From CALJTV01 sp034433775 (GTDB taxonomy: Bacteria; Chloroflexota; Dehalococcoidia; GIF9; UBA5629), in the NCBI GenBank assembly GCA_034433775.1, contig DAOUAI010000039.1:1-34561 (forward strand): a stretch of 34,561 bases of DNA, written 5' to 3'. The position numbers and the translations under genes were made by a program. The notes beneath the pieces are model-generated. The model had not been told where the DNA came from, searched no databases, and saw only the letters and a program-made list of their open reading frames with translations. This document shows, one piece after another, positions 1 to 7,346 of the stretch (positions within the stretch are counted from its first letter, which is position 1; each line of letters starts with the position of its first letter).

Positions 1-378
1 GCAGCTCTGAAGGGCAATTCGTCGGTCCACTCCGTTCAGGGCATGACCCAGTCTAGCAGCCCTTCACACCTTCTGATGTAACTACGCGAACGCCATCAAA
101 AAACTCCCCACCGACCGTTCCCGTCTTTACCTGCGCCGGCAGGGAGCTACAAGCACCATCACCGCTAGTGCTCTCGTTGTAAACAGTTCCCGAATCCATG
201 TTTTAGAAAAAACAACTGCTCCAGCTTAAAAGCAGATACTGGTCCCATACTGCGCTTGACGATGTTCAGTTCAATGCAAACCAGCCCAACAAAGAAATGT
301 TTTGGTCAGTTCGCTGTGCCCTATGGCGTCATGCAGTTATGACTCATCCACAAGACCCTCTTAAACCTTATGATAGAC
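1..378. other. Intergenic or unassigned left edge
   Basis: I find no convincing gene here. A minus-strand frame (199 down to 53) could encode 48 residues from an ATG, but it has no Shine-Dalgarno sequence and matches nothing I recognise. No tRNA, rRNA or strong hairpin is visible. The left edge may be the intergenic end of a neighbouring gene outside the window. Confidence 0.4.
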
Positions 379-407
379 CAATTGCGAGTATGTCAACATG
401 ATATAAT
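379..407 (+). promoter_or_regulatory. Candidate extended -10 promoter
   Basis: A consensus TATAAT lies at 402-407, preceded by TG at 399-400, giving an extended -10 (TGnTATAAT). No good -35 sits at the right distance; the best is a poor match near 379-384. Transcription would begin near 414 and lead into the small membrane gene at 459. Confidence 0.45.
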
Positions 408-458
408 TAGAGTCGCAAACAAAACTGACAAGAGGTCAGTGGTAATGGAGAGGATAAG

Positions 459-824
459 CTGATATACGAGCATTTTCGGCAACCGTTAATCTCCAGAGCT
501 GCCTTTTTTCTTCGCATCGTTTGGCATGTACTTATTGCTTTAGGAATTGTTCTTATTTCCTTGACAATTGGCATCGTTGGCTACCATGAGTTTGAGGGGA
601 TGTCCTGGGTTGATGCCACAGTTAATGCCGCTATGATCCTCGGTGGCATGGGGCCAATAACTGAGCTACACACTAATGCTGGGAAGTTATTTGCTGCAGC
701 CTACGCACTCTTTTCAGGCATAGTCTTTCTTGTCGCTATTGCAGTTCTGCTCGCTCCGGCAGTGCATCGATTTCTTCATCGATTTCATATTGAGCTTGAC
801 TCTGATAGTGAAATCGAAAAATGA
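459..824 (+). CDS. Small two-helix membrane protein, non-canonical start
   Basis: About 121 residues if read from CTG at 459. Two hydrophobic helices (about residues 15-38 and 80-105) flank a loop carrying MILGGMGP, and the tail is basic then acidic (HRFLHRFHIE). I recall this as a widespread uncharacterised family whose members start just before the sequence YEHFRQPLISR. Topology is helix, pore-like loop, helix, as in simple ion channels, but there is no potassium-filter signature, so channel function is only a guess. The frame is open from 429 but has no ATG, GTG or TTG before TTG 561, which would remove the whole first helix. CTG 459 sits 5 bases after GGAGAGG. An ATG at 445 is in another frame and hits TGA after five codons. 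Confidence 0.6.
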   Translation: MIYEHFRQPLISRAAFFLRIVWHVLIALGIVLISLTIGIVGYHEFEGMSWVDATVNAAMILGGMGPITELHTNAGKLFAAAYALFSGIVFLVAIAVLLAPAVHRFLHRFHIELDSDSEIEK

Positions 825-963
825 CCCAGTGTGATCTTTTTAGCAACCTCACAGATAAATTCGTATAATCGGTGTGCACCTTCTGACGAAATGTACAACT
901 GCAGACATGCCACAAAAGTTAGGTATTGCTTGGTATTACTCGCCGTGCGTGAGTCTTCTTTGA

Positions 964-1039
964 TGGTGGAGCTGATGGGATTCGAACCCACTACCTTTTG
1001 ACTGCCAGTCAAACGCTCTCCCAATTGAGCTACAGCCCC
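964..1039 (-). tRNA. tRNA-Ala (anticodon GGC)
   Basis: The reverse complement folds as a full cloverleaf of 76 bases. The acceptor GGGGCTG pairs with CAGCTCC (one G-U). The D arm is GCTC/GAGC, the anticodon stem is TTTGA/TCAAA with loop CTGGCAG, and the T loop is TTCGAAT. Anticodon GGC (plus-strand gcc at 1004-1006) reads alanine GCC and GCU codons. The 3' CCA is encoded. It lies just downstream of the TM2 gene on the same strand and may be transcribed with it; I see no strong promoter of its own. Confidence 0.95.
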
Positions 1040-1085
1040 ACAGTTTATAAGTCTAGCAAAAACGCTTGCCAGACTCAAATCGCTT

Positions 1086-1301
1086 TTAATGTTTTAACGG
1101 ACGCCCCCAGGCATCTTTGCGGTAATCGCTGGCAATCAAAATAAGATCGCTCAACCACCATATGCCTAAACCACCAACAGTAAGGAGTTTGACAATCGCC
1201 GAACGTGTCCTGCCAATATAAAAGCGGTCTGCACCCAAAAAGCCCAGAAAAATGGAAAGGAGAAAGGCTACTCGCCAGCTTCGTTCTTCCGGTGGAGACA
1301 T
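1086..1301 (-). CDS. TM2 domain membrane protein
   Basis: A 71-residue protein matching the TM2 family. It has a first hydrophobic helix with FLGFLGADRFYIG, a short turn with arginines, then a second helix ending WWLSDLILI. The conserved GxDRFYxG loop between the helices is diagnostic. Function in bacteria is unknown; these proteins sit in the inner membrane. It follows the VTT gene by 22 bases and is probably the last protein gene of the heat-shock operon. An AGGGAGGT motif lies about 11 bases before the ATG. Confidence 0.85.
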   Translation of the reverse strand: MSPPEERSWRVAFLLSIFLGFLGADRFYIGRTRSAIVKLLTVGGLGIWWLSDLILIASDYRKDAWGRPLKH

Positions 1302-1323
1302 TTCGATTTAAGACCTCCCTGTC

Positions 1324-1911
1324 CTAAAATCCCATCATTATTCCCGCCCACTGCAGTAAGGAACGTAAGCCAAAATAGCCGGCATAGGCAATCACCATAT
1401 TCTTCACCGCCTTGCCACCCCAGCAGAGAAAAAAGAACCTCACCAGCCCGAACCGGAGCATGCCGGCTATCGCAGTGAACGGGTAAAACAACGGGTTAAG
1501 TATAGCCGACATGAGGAACACAGCAATGCTGCCGCGCCTGCGTATCCAATCGCTAAACTTGGTAAAAATGCCACGACTGCTCAAACTCTGGACCGCTCGC
1601 TGACCGCTGTACCCACTGAGGTAAATGCCGATGCTCCCCACAGCTTCACCCAGCCCTGAGACCACCCCCACCACCGCGGGGTGGAGAATGCTCCCCATGG
1701 TAAACACGACAAGGATCCCCGGTATGGGGACAAACACAGTAGCACCGGCAAATATGCTGATAATAAATACACCAATGTAGCCATAGTGTGAGACATTCTT
1801 AATGTTCTCCCAGTAGAGGACTGCCACCACGCAGAGGGCGATCGTCAACGCTACTGCTAGCCCACCTATGACATACTGACTTTTAGCGGTTCCAGCTTTT
1901 GTTTGATACAT
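1324..1911 (-). CDS. VTT (DedA-like) membrane protein
   Basis: A 195-residue integral membrane protein with roughly five hydrophobic segments. The glycine-rich stretch GLGEAVGSIGIYLSGY near residues 86-101 and the later RRRGSIAVFLMSAILNPLFY are typical of the VTT/SNARE-associated (YqaA/DedA-like) family. These proteins are linked to lipid scrambling and membrane homeostasis. It starts 11 bases after the clpC-type gene, so it is almost certainly co-transcribed with the chaperone operon, suggesting a membrane-stress role (inference). Substrate cannot be told from sequence. Confidence 0.8.
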   Translation of the reverse strand: MYQTKAGTAKSQYVIGGLAVALTIALCVVAVLYWENIKNVSHYGYIGVFIISIFAGATVFVPIPGILVVFTMGSILHPAVVGVVSGLGEAVGSIGIYLSGYSGQRAVQSLSSRGIFTKFSDWIRRRGSIAVFLMSAILNPLFYPFTAIAGMLRFGLVRFFFLCWGGKAVKNMVIAYAGYFGLRSLLQWAGIMMGF

Positions 1912-1922
1912 TACTTGTAGCT

Positions 1923-4355
1923 TTAACGGGGCACCTTCGCCCTTTCCTTGACCCGAAAATTCAGCCCACCCTCAACTACCTCTACAAGCACCTTATCGCC
2001 GTCTTTTATCTCCCCAGCCAGTATCCGACTTGATAGCGGGTTCTCTACAAAACGCTGGATCGCCCGTCTCAGCGGACGCGCCCCATATATCGGCTCATAG
2101 CCCTCTTTCAATAGCCACGACTTCGCCTCTTCGGTAAGTTCCAGATGTATGTTGCGGTCGCTCAGCCGCTTCTCGACCTCCAGAACTAGCAGGTCCACTA
2201 TCTTCTTCAGATGTTCCTCCGTCAAGGGCTGGAAGATTATAACATCATCTATCCTGTTCAGGAACTCCGGCCGGAAGGTCTGCTTTAAAGCACTCTCAAT
2301 GGTGCCGCGCAGACGCTGCTGCTCGCTTTTCTCCTGACGCGAAAAACCGATAGCCTGCTTCTGAAATTCTTGTGTCCCAAGATTGCTGGTCATTATCACT
2401 ACAGTGTTCTTAAAGTCGACCGTCCTGCCATGCCCATCGGTCAACCTTCCATCTTCAAGTATCTGGAGCATGATGTTGAACACATCGGGATGCGCTTTTT
2501 CAACCTCGTCGAACAGGATAACACGGAACGGGCGCCGTCGCACCGCCTCGGTAAGTTGCCCCGCCTCCTCGTAACCCACGTAGCCCGGAGGCGCACCTAT
2601 AAGCCGCGACACGGTGTGCTTTTCCATAAACTCCGACATATCTAACCGAATCATGGCATCTTCGTCATCAAACAGGAACTCAGCCAGCGCCTTCGCCAGC
2701 TCCGTCTTGCCCACGCCCGTAGGACCCAGAAAGATAAAGCTGCCCACCGGTCTCTTCGGGTCTTTAAGTCCCGCTCGTGCCCGCCTGATCGCCTCACACA
2801 CAGCCTTCACCGCCTCATCCTGGTCCACAATCCGCTCATGCAACCTTTCCTCCATGTGAAGCAGTTTCTCCGCTTCACCTTCGAGCATACGTGCAACGGG
2901 GATGCCGGTCCACTTTGAGACAAGCTCGGCTATAATCTCTTCGTCTACCACGCTCTCAATCTTTTTTTCCTTGCGCCATTTTTCTTCAGCTTGTTCCCGC
3001 TCCTGTTCAAGCCTGAGCCTCTGCGACCTCAGCTCAGCAGCACGCTGATAGTCAGCACGCTGTGAGGCTGCCTCCTCCTCTTCCTGCAAATGCCTTATTT
3101 CGCTGTCCAGTGCTTTGATATTCGCTGGCTTGCTTTCCATGTCAATACGCAGCTTGCTCGCAGCTTCATCGATCAGGTCGATAGCCTTGTCTGGCAGAAA
3201 CCTTCCTGAAATATAACGGTGACTTAATCTGGCAGCAGCCACCAACGCAGCATCATCGATTTTTATCTTATGGTGGGCTTCATACCGGGGGCGCAGCCCA
3301 CGAAGCATCTCTATCGTCGCCTCAACGCTGGGCTCGTCTATAAACACGGGCTGAAGGCGCCGCTCCAGGGCTTTGTCCTTTTCGACATGTTCCCGATACT
3401 CGTCCAGAGTGGTCGCTCCAATACATTGCAGTTCACCCCGGGCAAGCGCCGGCTTCAGCATATTGCTGGCATCAATAGCACCTTCGGCTGCCCCCGCACC
3501 TACTACCGTGTGTATCTCGTCAATGAACAGGATTATCTCACCGTGGGACTGGCGGACTTCATCCATTACCGCTTTCAGCCGCTCCTCGAACTCCCCCCTG
3601 AATTTACTACCAGCCACCAGAGCACCCATATCCAGCGCAATTACCCGCTTGCTCTTAAGCGAGTCAGGTACATCGCCAGCCACGATCTTCTGCGCCAGTC
3701 CTTCAGCGATGGCAGTCTTGCCCACACCTGCCTCGCCGATAATTACCGGATTGTTCTTCGTCCGCCGCGTTAAAATCTGCATCACCCGCTTTATCTCATC
3801 ATCGCGCCCGATCACCGGGTCAAGCTTACCCAGACGTGCTAGCTCAGTGAGATCACGCCCGTATTTCTCCAGAGACCTATATTTAGACTCGGCAGTCGGA
3901 CTATCAGCCCGATGCCCACCACGTATGCTCTGCAATGCCTGATAAATTTTCTCCTGGTCAACACCAAACTCTCTCAAAATCGCCGAAGCTTCGCCTCTTT
4001 CTTCACTAACAATAGCTACCAGCAAATGCTCCACACCAATAAAATCGTCCCTGAGCCTGTTAGCCTCGCGAGCAGCGTTCTGTAGTAGATGGATAAAACG
4101 TGGTGTCTCATAAATCTGGACCGCCTCACGGGCAACTCGAGGCGCAGATTCAAGTATCATCTCCAAACGCTTCCGTAAAGCACCTATGTTTACGCCTATT
4201 CTTTCCAAAATCTGCACCGCAAGTCCATTCTCCCGCTCCAGCAGGGCTAAAAGTAAATGCTCCACGTCCAACTGGCTATGGCGATACCGCCGTACCAGTG
4301 TCAGCGAGCCTGCCAGCGCCTCTTGCGCCTGTTCGGTGAACCTCTCCGATCGCAT
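1923..4355 (-). CDS. clpC: ClpC-type AAA+ unfoldase
   Basis: An 810-residue Hsp100 protein. It has two N-terminal Clp repeats (1-145), a first AAA+ module with Walker A GEAGVGKT (207-214) and Walker B ILFIDE (275-280), a short coiled-coil middle segment (about 410-465), and a second AAA+ module with GPTGVGKT (544-551) and VILFDE (612-617). The middle segment is far shorter than in ClpB (about 120 residues), and total length equals typical ClpC. An IGF tripeptide at 669-671 sits where ClpP-docking loops of ClpA/ClpC/ClpX lie; ClpB lacks it. I therefore favour a ClpP partner unfoldase over a stand-alone disaggregase, although the hspR-dnaJ context is where actinobacteria keep clpB. AGGAGAAAG precedes the ATG. 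Confidence 0.88.
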   Translation of the reverse strand: MRSERFTEQAQEALAGSLTLVRRYRHSQLDVEHLLLALLERENGLAVQILERIGVNIGALRKRLEMILESAPRVAREAVQIYETPRFIHLLQNAAREANRLRDDFIGVEHLLVAIVSEERGEASAILREFGVDQEKIYQALQSIRGGHRADSPTAESKYRSLEKYGRDLTELARLGKLDPVIGRDDEIKRVMQILTRRTKNNPVIIGEAGVGKTAIAEGLAQKIVAGDVPDSLKSKRVIALDMGALVAGSKFRGEFEERLKAVMDEVRQSHGEIILFIDEIHTVVGAGAAEGAIDASNMLKPALARGELQCIGATTLDEYREHVEKDKALERRLQPVFIDEPSVEATIEMLRGLRPRYEAHHKIKIDDAALVAAARLSHRYISGRFLPDKAIDLIDEAASKLRIDMESKPANIKALDSEIRHLQEEEEAASQRADYQRAAELRSQRLRLEQEREQAEEKWRKEKKIESVVDEEIIAELVSKWTGIPVARMLEGEAEKLLHMEERLHERIVDQDEAVKAVCEAIRRARAGLKDPKRPVGSFIFLGPTGVGKTELAKALAEFLFDDEDAMIRLDMSEFMEKHTVSRLIGAPPGYVGYEEAGQLTEAVRRRPFRVILFDEVEKAHPDVFNIMLQILEDGRLTDGHGRTVDFKNTVVIMTSNLGTQEFQKQAIGFSRQEKSEQQRLRGTIESALKQTFRPEFLNRIDDVIIFQPLTEEHLKKIVDLLVLEVEKRLSDRNIHLELTEEAKSWLLKEGYEPIYGARPLRRAIQRFVENPLSSRILAGEIKDGDKVLVEVVEGGLNFRVKERAKVPR

Positions 4356-4382
4356 CAGCTTTCTCCTCGAGCAAAATTAAAA

Positions 4383-4664
4383 CTAGCGACTGCCAAATTC
4401 CTCCCTAATCAACTTACCCCGATATTCGACAACAAGAGGGCATGCTGGACCACTGCAATTGTCTATCTTCTTTCTCAGCCCGGCATCAAGCCCCTGCCTG
4501 CTATTTATGCCTGATATTCCCTTCTTGTACCGATTGTACCAGGTACAGCTTACCGACCAGTCCTTGTTAACTACTATGGTAACAAAATCGTCAACCCTAT
4601 CACAGCTAACAGTGGTAACCGTAGCCTGCCACCTGGCTGGACTAAACCTGGTATCCTCAGTCAT
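4383..4664 (-). CDS. Unknown 93-aa protein between hspR and clpC
   Basis: I do not recognise a named family. The 93-residue product has four cysteines (about 20, 40, 70, 75), a tryptophan-rich centre (KDWSVSCTWYNRYKK), and a C-terminal CSGPACPLVVEYRGKLI segment whose CxGPxC pair could bind metal or form a disulfide. No signal peptide or membrane helix is visible. Its start overlaps the end of hspR by 8 bases and it ends 27 bases before clpC, so translation is probably coupled and the gene belongs to the heat-shock operon. A chaperone or ClpC adaptor, or redox sensor, is possible but speculative. Confidence 0.75.
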   Translation of the reverse strand: MTEDTRFSPARWQATVTTVSCDRVDDFVTIVVNKDWSVSCTWYNRYKKGISGINSRQGLDAGLRKKIDNCSGPACPLVVEYRGKLIREEFGSR

Positions 4665-4992
4665 CCCTATCTCCGATCTCTCTGCTGGACTGCCTCAACC
4701 GCTCTATCTCCATTTCCATCTCACGCAGCCTCTGTTGCATCTCAGCTATCTTCTGTGCCATCCGCATCACTACCTCCACACCAGCCAGATTAATCCCCAA
4801 ATCGTCCATCAGCGTCTTGATGTAGCGGATACGGGCAATATCGCTTTCTGAGTAGTAACGGATATTTCCCCTGGAGCGGTACGGGTGGATAAGCCCTAAT
4901 CTTTCGTAATACCTCAAGGTATGGGACTCCACCCCGACTATTCGGGCGGCGACGCTTATTACATATCTAGGTTCCGAGTCACTTGAAGTCAT
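4657..4992 (-). CDS. hspR: HspR-like MerR-family heat-shock repressor
   Basis: A 111-residue MerR-type regulator. The N-terminal winged helix contains YVISVAARIVGVESHTLRYY followed by ERLGLIHPYRSRGNIRYYSE, the classic MerR recognition helix and wing. A C-terminal coiled coil (about 65-105) would form the dimer. HspR proteins repress dnaK/dnaJ/clp operons in actinobacteria and relatives by binding inverted repeats called HAIR, and release them on heat stress together with DnaK. Position between a dnaJ-like gene (40 bases upstream) and clpC supports this identity and autoregulation. I see no exact HAIR (CTTGAGT-N7-ACTCAAG) at the operon promoter. Confidence 0.88.
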   Translation of the reverse strand: MTSSDSEPRYVISVAARIVGVESHTLRYYERLGLIHPYRSRGNIRYYSESDIARIRYIKTLMDDLGINLAGVEVVMRMAQKIAEMQQRLREMEMEIERLRQSSREIGDRDD

Positions 4993-5032
4993 CTTATCTT
5001 ACCACCTGAGCAGTATATTGGCAAGACCTCAG

Positions 5033-6004
5033 CTATCCCGAACGGCATGCCCGTAACTGTTCAAAAAGCTGCTTCTCCCGTGGTGACAGGTTCGTTGGCA
5101 ATACTATTTTCACCCTAGCAAAAAGGTCGCCTCGGGAGGTATCACCAAGATGGGGCATCCCTTGCCCGGTCAGTCGAAACACCTTGCCATTCTGAGTCTC
5201 CGGAGGCACTTTAAGAACGACCTTGCCTTTCAGGGTCGGCACTTCCACCTCTCCACCGAGCACAGCAGTCAGCAGCGGCACCGATACATCAACATATAAG
5301 TCATCATCTTTCCTTTCGAAAAGCCGGTGCGGCAAAACCTTGACCAGCAGATAGAGGTCACCCCGACTACCATCAGGGTTCAGATACCCCTGCCCGGCAA
5401 CTCTCACCCGCGAACCATCTTTAACACCCGGGGGAATTTTGACCTCAAGTTTCCTTGACTTCCTTTCCCGCCCTGAACCACCGCATATCCTGCAAAGCTG
5501 ACCTGCCGCACTGCGCCTGAACCCACCACAAACCGTGCAAGGCACATCGTCCCATACCTCTACAACGCGTTTTGTCCCGTGAAAGGCCTCTTCAAGAGTT
5601 ACCTCCACAGGGTGCTCCAGTTCACCAAGTGCGCTTACACGCCGAAAAGTGCCACCGCCAGGAGCAAAACCATGCAGGATATCGTCCAGAACACTGCCTA
5701 GGTCTCCAAACTCGATAGTGGTGAAATTCCCATCGTTAGGACCCCACTCCATCTTCTGCCCCGCCTTCGCGAAATCGTCGACATATTGCCAGCGCTCACC
5801 AAAACGGTCGTACTTTTGCCGTTTCGCCGGGTCAGAAAGAACTTCGTAAGCCTCGTTTATCTCTTTAAACCTAGCTTCAGCAGCCTTATCACCAGGATTG
5901 ACGTCAGGATGGTACTGCCGCGCAAGCCGGCGATAAGCCTGCTTTATCTCCTTTTCTGTCGCACTCCGATTTACACCCAATATGGCATAGTAGTCTTTAG
6001 CCAT
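5033..6004 (-). CDS. DnaJ/CbpA-like co-chaperone with reduced zinc region
   Basis: 323 residues from ATG 6004; GAGAGGT lies about seven bases upstream, and the longer frame to 6055 adds an implausible leader that crosses the promoter. The J domain (1-70) has the HPD motif at 32-34 needed to stimulate DnaK. The middle region carries only two CxxC motifs (C156/C159 and C171/C174) instead of the four of DnaJ, so at most one zinc can bind. Two substrate-binding beta domains follow (about 130-300). It is intermediate between DnaJ and CbpA. It is first in the hspR-clpC operon. No dnaK or grpE is in the window, so its Hsp70 partner lies elsewhere. Confidence 0.88.
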   Translation of the reverse strand: MAKDYYAILGVNRSATEKEIKQAYRRLARQYHPDVNPGDKAAEARFKEINEAYEVLSDPAKRQKYDRFGERWQYVDDFAKAGQKMEWGPNDGNFTTIEFGDLGSVLDDILHGFAPGGGTFRRVSALGELEHPVEVTLEEAFHGTKRVVEVWDDVPCTVCGGFRRSAAGQLCRICGGSGRERKSRKLEVKIPPGVKDGSRVRVAGQGYLNPDGSRGDLYLLVKVLPHRLFERKDDDLYVDVSVPLLTAVLGGEVEVPTLKGKVVLKVPPETQNGKVFRLTGQGMPHLGDTSRGDLFARVKIVLPTNLSPREKQLFEQLRACRSG

Positions 6005-6023
6005 AATGCTACCTCTCAGCTTC

Positions 6024-6052
6024 ATTATACAAACTTTCAAATACCTTGTCAA
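6024..6052 (-). promoter_or_regulatory. Consensus promoter for the dnaJ-hspR-clpC operon
   Basis: On the minus strand, TTGACA (6047-6052) and TATAAT (6024-6029) are separated by exactly 17 bases (6030-6046). Both hexamers match the housekeeping sigma consensus perfectly. The start would be near 6017, giving a leader of about 13 bases before ATG 6004. So strong a promoter implies control by a repressor, probably HspR. Confidence 0.85.
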
Positions 6053-6055
6053 CAA

Positions 6056-6076
6056 TTGTTATAATGTTTTTAACAA
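6056..6076. promoter_or_regulatory. Inverted repeat between divergent heat-shock promoters
   Basis: TTGTTA (6056-6061) and TAACAA (6071-6076) form 6-base inverted arms separated by 9 bases. The element lies between the two -35 boxes of the divergent dnaJ and hsp20 promoters, a suitable place for a shared operator. It does not match HAIR, and resembles CIRCE only in its 9-base spacing. The surrounding DNA is very A/T rich, so chance is a real alternative. Confidence 0.35.
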
Positions 6077-6092
6077 AATTTTATTAAGCATC

Positions 6093-6121
6093 TTGACAAA
6101 AATATTTAACATGCCTATAAT
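6093..6121 (+). promoter_or_regulatory. Consensus promoter for hsp20
   Basis: TTGACA (6093-6098) and TATAAT (6116-6121) are separated by 17 bases, a perfect sigma-70-type promoter. Transcription would start near 6128, giving a leader of about 50 bases before the ATG at 6180. Confidence 0.85.
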
Positions 6122-6179
6122 TATAATTAGCGAGTGGGGCCTGGGTAGCCCGAAAATAAAGAAAGAAGGAGGTGATACA

Positions 6180-6644
6180 ATGACAGCTCTAGTACGGTGG
6201 GAACCATTTAGGGACATTATTAGTCTGCGAGACGCGATGGACAGGCTGTTTGAGGACAGCTTTGTCCGCCTATCCCGCTTCTGGCCTGCTCCCGGGGAAT
6301 GGCAGGTACCAATCGACATGTACCAGACGGACAACGAGGTCGTGGTGAAGGCGGCCATCCCCGGCATCAAGCCAGAGGAAGTTGATATTTCCATCACTGG
6401 TGACACCCTCACCATAAAGGGTGAGCACAAGGAAGACAAAGAGGTCAAGGATGAAGACTATCTTTATAAAGAGTGCCACTTCGGTGCCTTCAGCCGCACT
6501 TTGACCATCCCGGTAAAGGTCAAGAGTGACAAGGCTGAGGCGGTCTTCGAAAAAGGCATCCTCACCCTGACCTTACCTAAAGCCGAAGAGGTCAAACCGA
6601 GGCAGATCAAGGTCAAGGTCAAGGCTGAGGAGGCTAAAAATTAA
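6180..6644 (+). CDS. Hsp20 / alpha-crystallin small heat-shock protein
   Basis: 154 residues. The start is set by AAGGAGGTGAT six bases before ATG 6180, a near-perfect anti-16S match; the frame continues upstream but crosses the promoter. The N-terminal region (VRWEPFRDIISLRDAMDRLF) is typical of class A bacterial Hsp20. The alpha-crystallin domain spans about 40-145 and includes PGIKPEEVDISI and the FEKGILTLTLPKAEE segment. Small Hsps hold unfolding proteins as oligomers for DnaK and Clp refolding. It is transcribed away from the dnaJ-hspR-clpC operon and probably shares its control. It ends 9 bases before the convergent Nudix gene. Confidence 0.95.
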   Translation: MTALVRWEPFRDIISLRDAMDRLFEDSFVRLSRFWPAPGEWQVPIDMYQTDNEVVVKAAIPGIKPEEVDISITGDTLTIKGEHKEDKEVKDEDYLYKECHFGAFSRTLTIPVKVKSDKAEAVFEKGILTLTLPKAEEVKPRQIKVKVKAEEAKN

Positions 6645-6653
6645 CAACAACTG

Positions 6654-7226
6654 TCACCGGGCTCCACTCGCTTGCTGCCAGACCTCGAGGAACTGCTGGA
6701 CAATCCGGGCAGTAGCCCCCCATATTATGCGCCCTTCATACTCGTAAGCATAGCCAACCACAGGGTTACCGCCAATGACGTACCACTCTTCTTTTCTCCC
6801 AACGCCTGACAACAGGAACGATACTGGCACTCCAAACACCTCGTCGATCTCCGCCCTGTTAACGGTGAACTGGTAAGGATAAGGGATAAAAGCTACAAAG
6901 GGCGAGATACTAAAATTCGAACTCGTTGTCGGCGTGTCGTCCAGTTCGCCCAGGACATCCACATCTTTAGCTCTCAACCCGATTTCCTCCCAACTCTCTC
7001 TCAGGGCTGTATCCATAAGGCTTACATCCGCCTCACTCCTCGCCCCTCCAGGAAATGAAACCTGTCCTTTATGATAAGCAACAAGCTGGCTCCGGCGTGT
7101 AAACAGAATGTGGTACTCCCCCTCTTTATTAAACAGGGGTACCAGCACAGCAGCCTCATTTAGCCCGCTACCACTTAGGCGCACTTTACTACGCGATAAT
7201 AGTGCCTGCCTGATTTTGTCCCTCAT
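6654..7226 (-). CDS. Nudix hydrolase, NudL-type CoA pyrophosphatase
   Basis: 190 residues from ATG 7226. The Nudix box runs from GQVSFPGG through TALRESWEEIGL (about residues 55-85), with the REXXEE metal-binding core intact. The preceding SFPGG and following LDDTPTTSSNFSISPFV match the NudL/YeaB branch, whose members cleave coenzyme A to 4'-phosphopantetheine and 3',5'-ADP. The frame extends to a GTG at 7286, but the added 20 residues are not conserved in the family as I know it. Neither start has a clear ribosome-binding site. The gene converges on hsp20. Confidence 0.85.
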   Translation of the reverse strand: MRDKIRQALLSRSKVRLSGSGLNEAAVLVPLFNKEGEYHILFTRRSQLVAYHKGQVSFPGGARSEADVSLMDTALRESWEEIGLRAKDVDVLGELDDTPTTSSNFSISPFVAFIPYPYQFTVNRAEIDEVFGVPVSFLLSGVGRKEEWYVIGGNPVVGYAYEYEGRIIWGATARIVQQFLEVWQQASGAR

Positions 7227-7298
7227 CGCAAGACAATAATATATCCCATCCCTGCCCGAAAGGCAAAGACCTTTTTGTGACCCCACGCTATTTAAAAT

Positions 7299-7328
7299 TT
7301 GCCCCGCAGTAACTGCATTGGTTATACT
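7299..7328 (+). promoter_or_regulatory. Weak candidate promoter for second dnaJ
   Basis: TTGCCC (7299-7304) and TATACT (7323-7328) are 18 bases apart. The -10 is good, the -35 fair. Transcription would start near 7335, just ahead of GAGGT and ATG 7347. Confidence 0.35.
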
Positions 7329-7346
7329 GATAAGTTGAGGTATACT

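Noticed and set aside
53..199. 48-residue minus-strand frame at the left edge
   Set aside because: No Shine-Dalgarno, no recognised family, and an in-frame stop in the middle of an otherwise open stretch; too weak to call.
785..1078. 97-residue minus-strand frame covering the tRNA
   Set aside because: It runs through tRNA-Ala, so it cannot be a protein gene.
3373..3942. 189-residue plus-strand frame within clpC
   Set aside because: Antisense to the conserved first AAA+ module; Ser/Pro-rich composition typical of a shadow frame.
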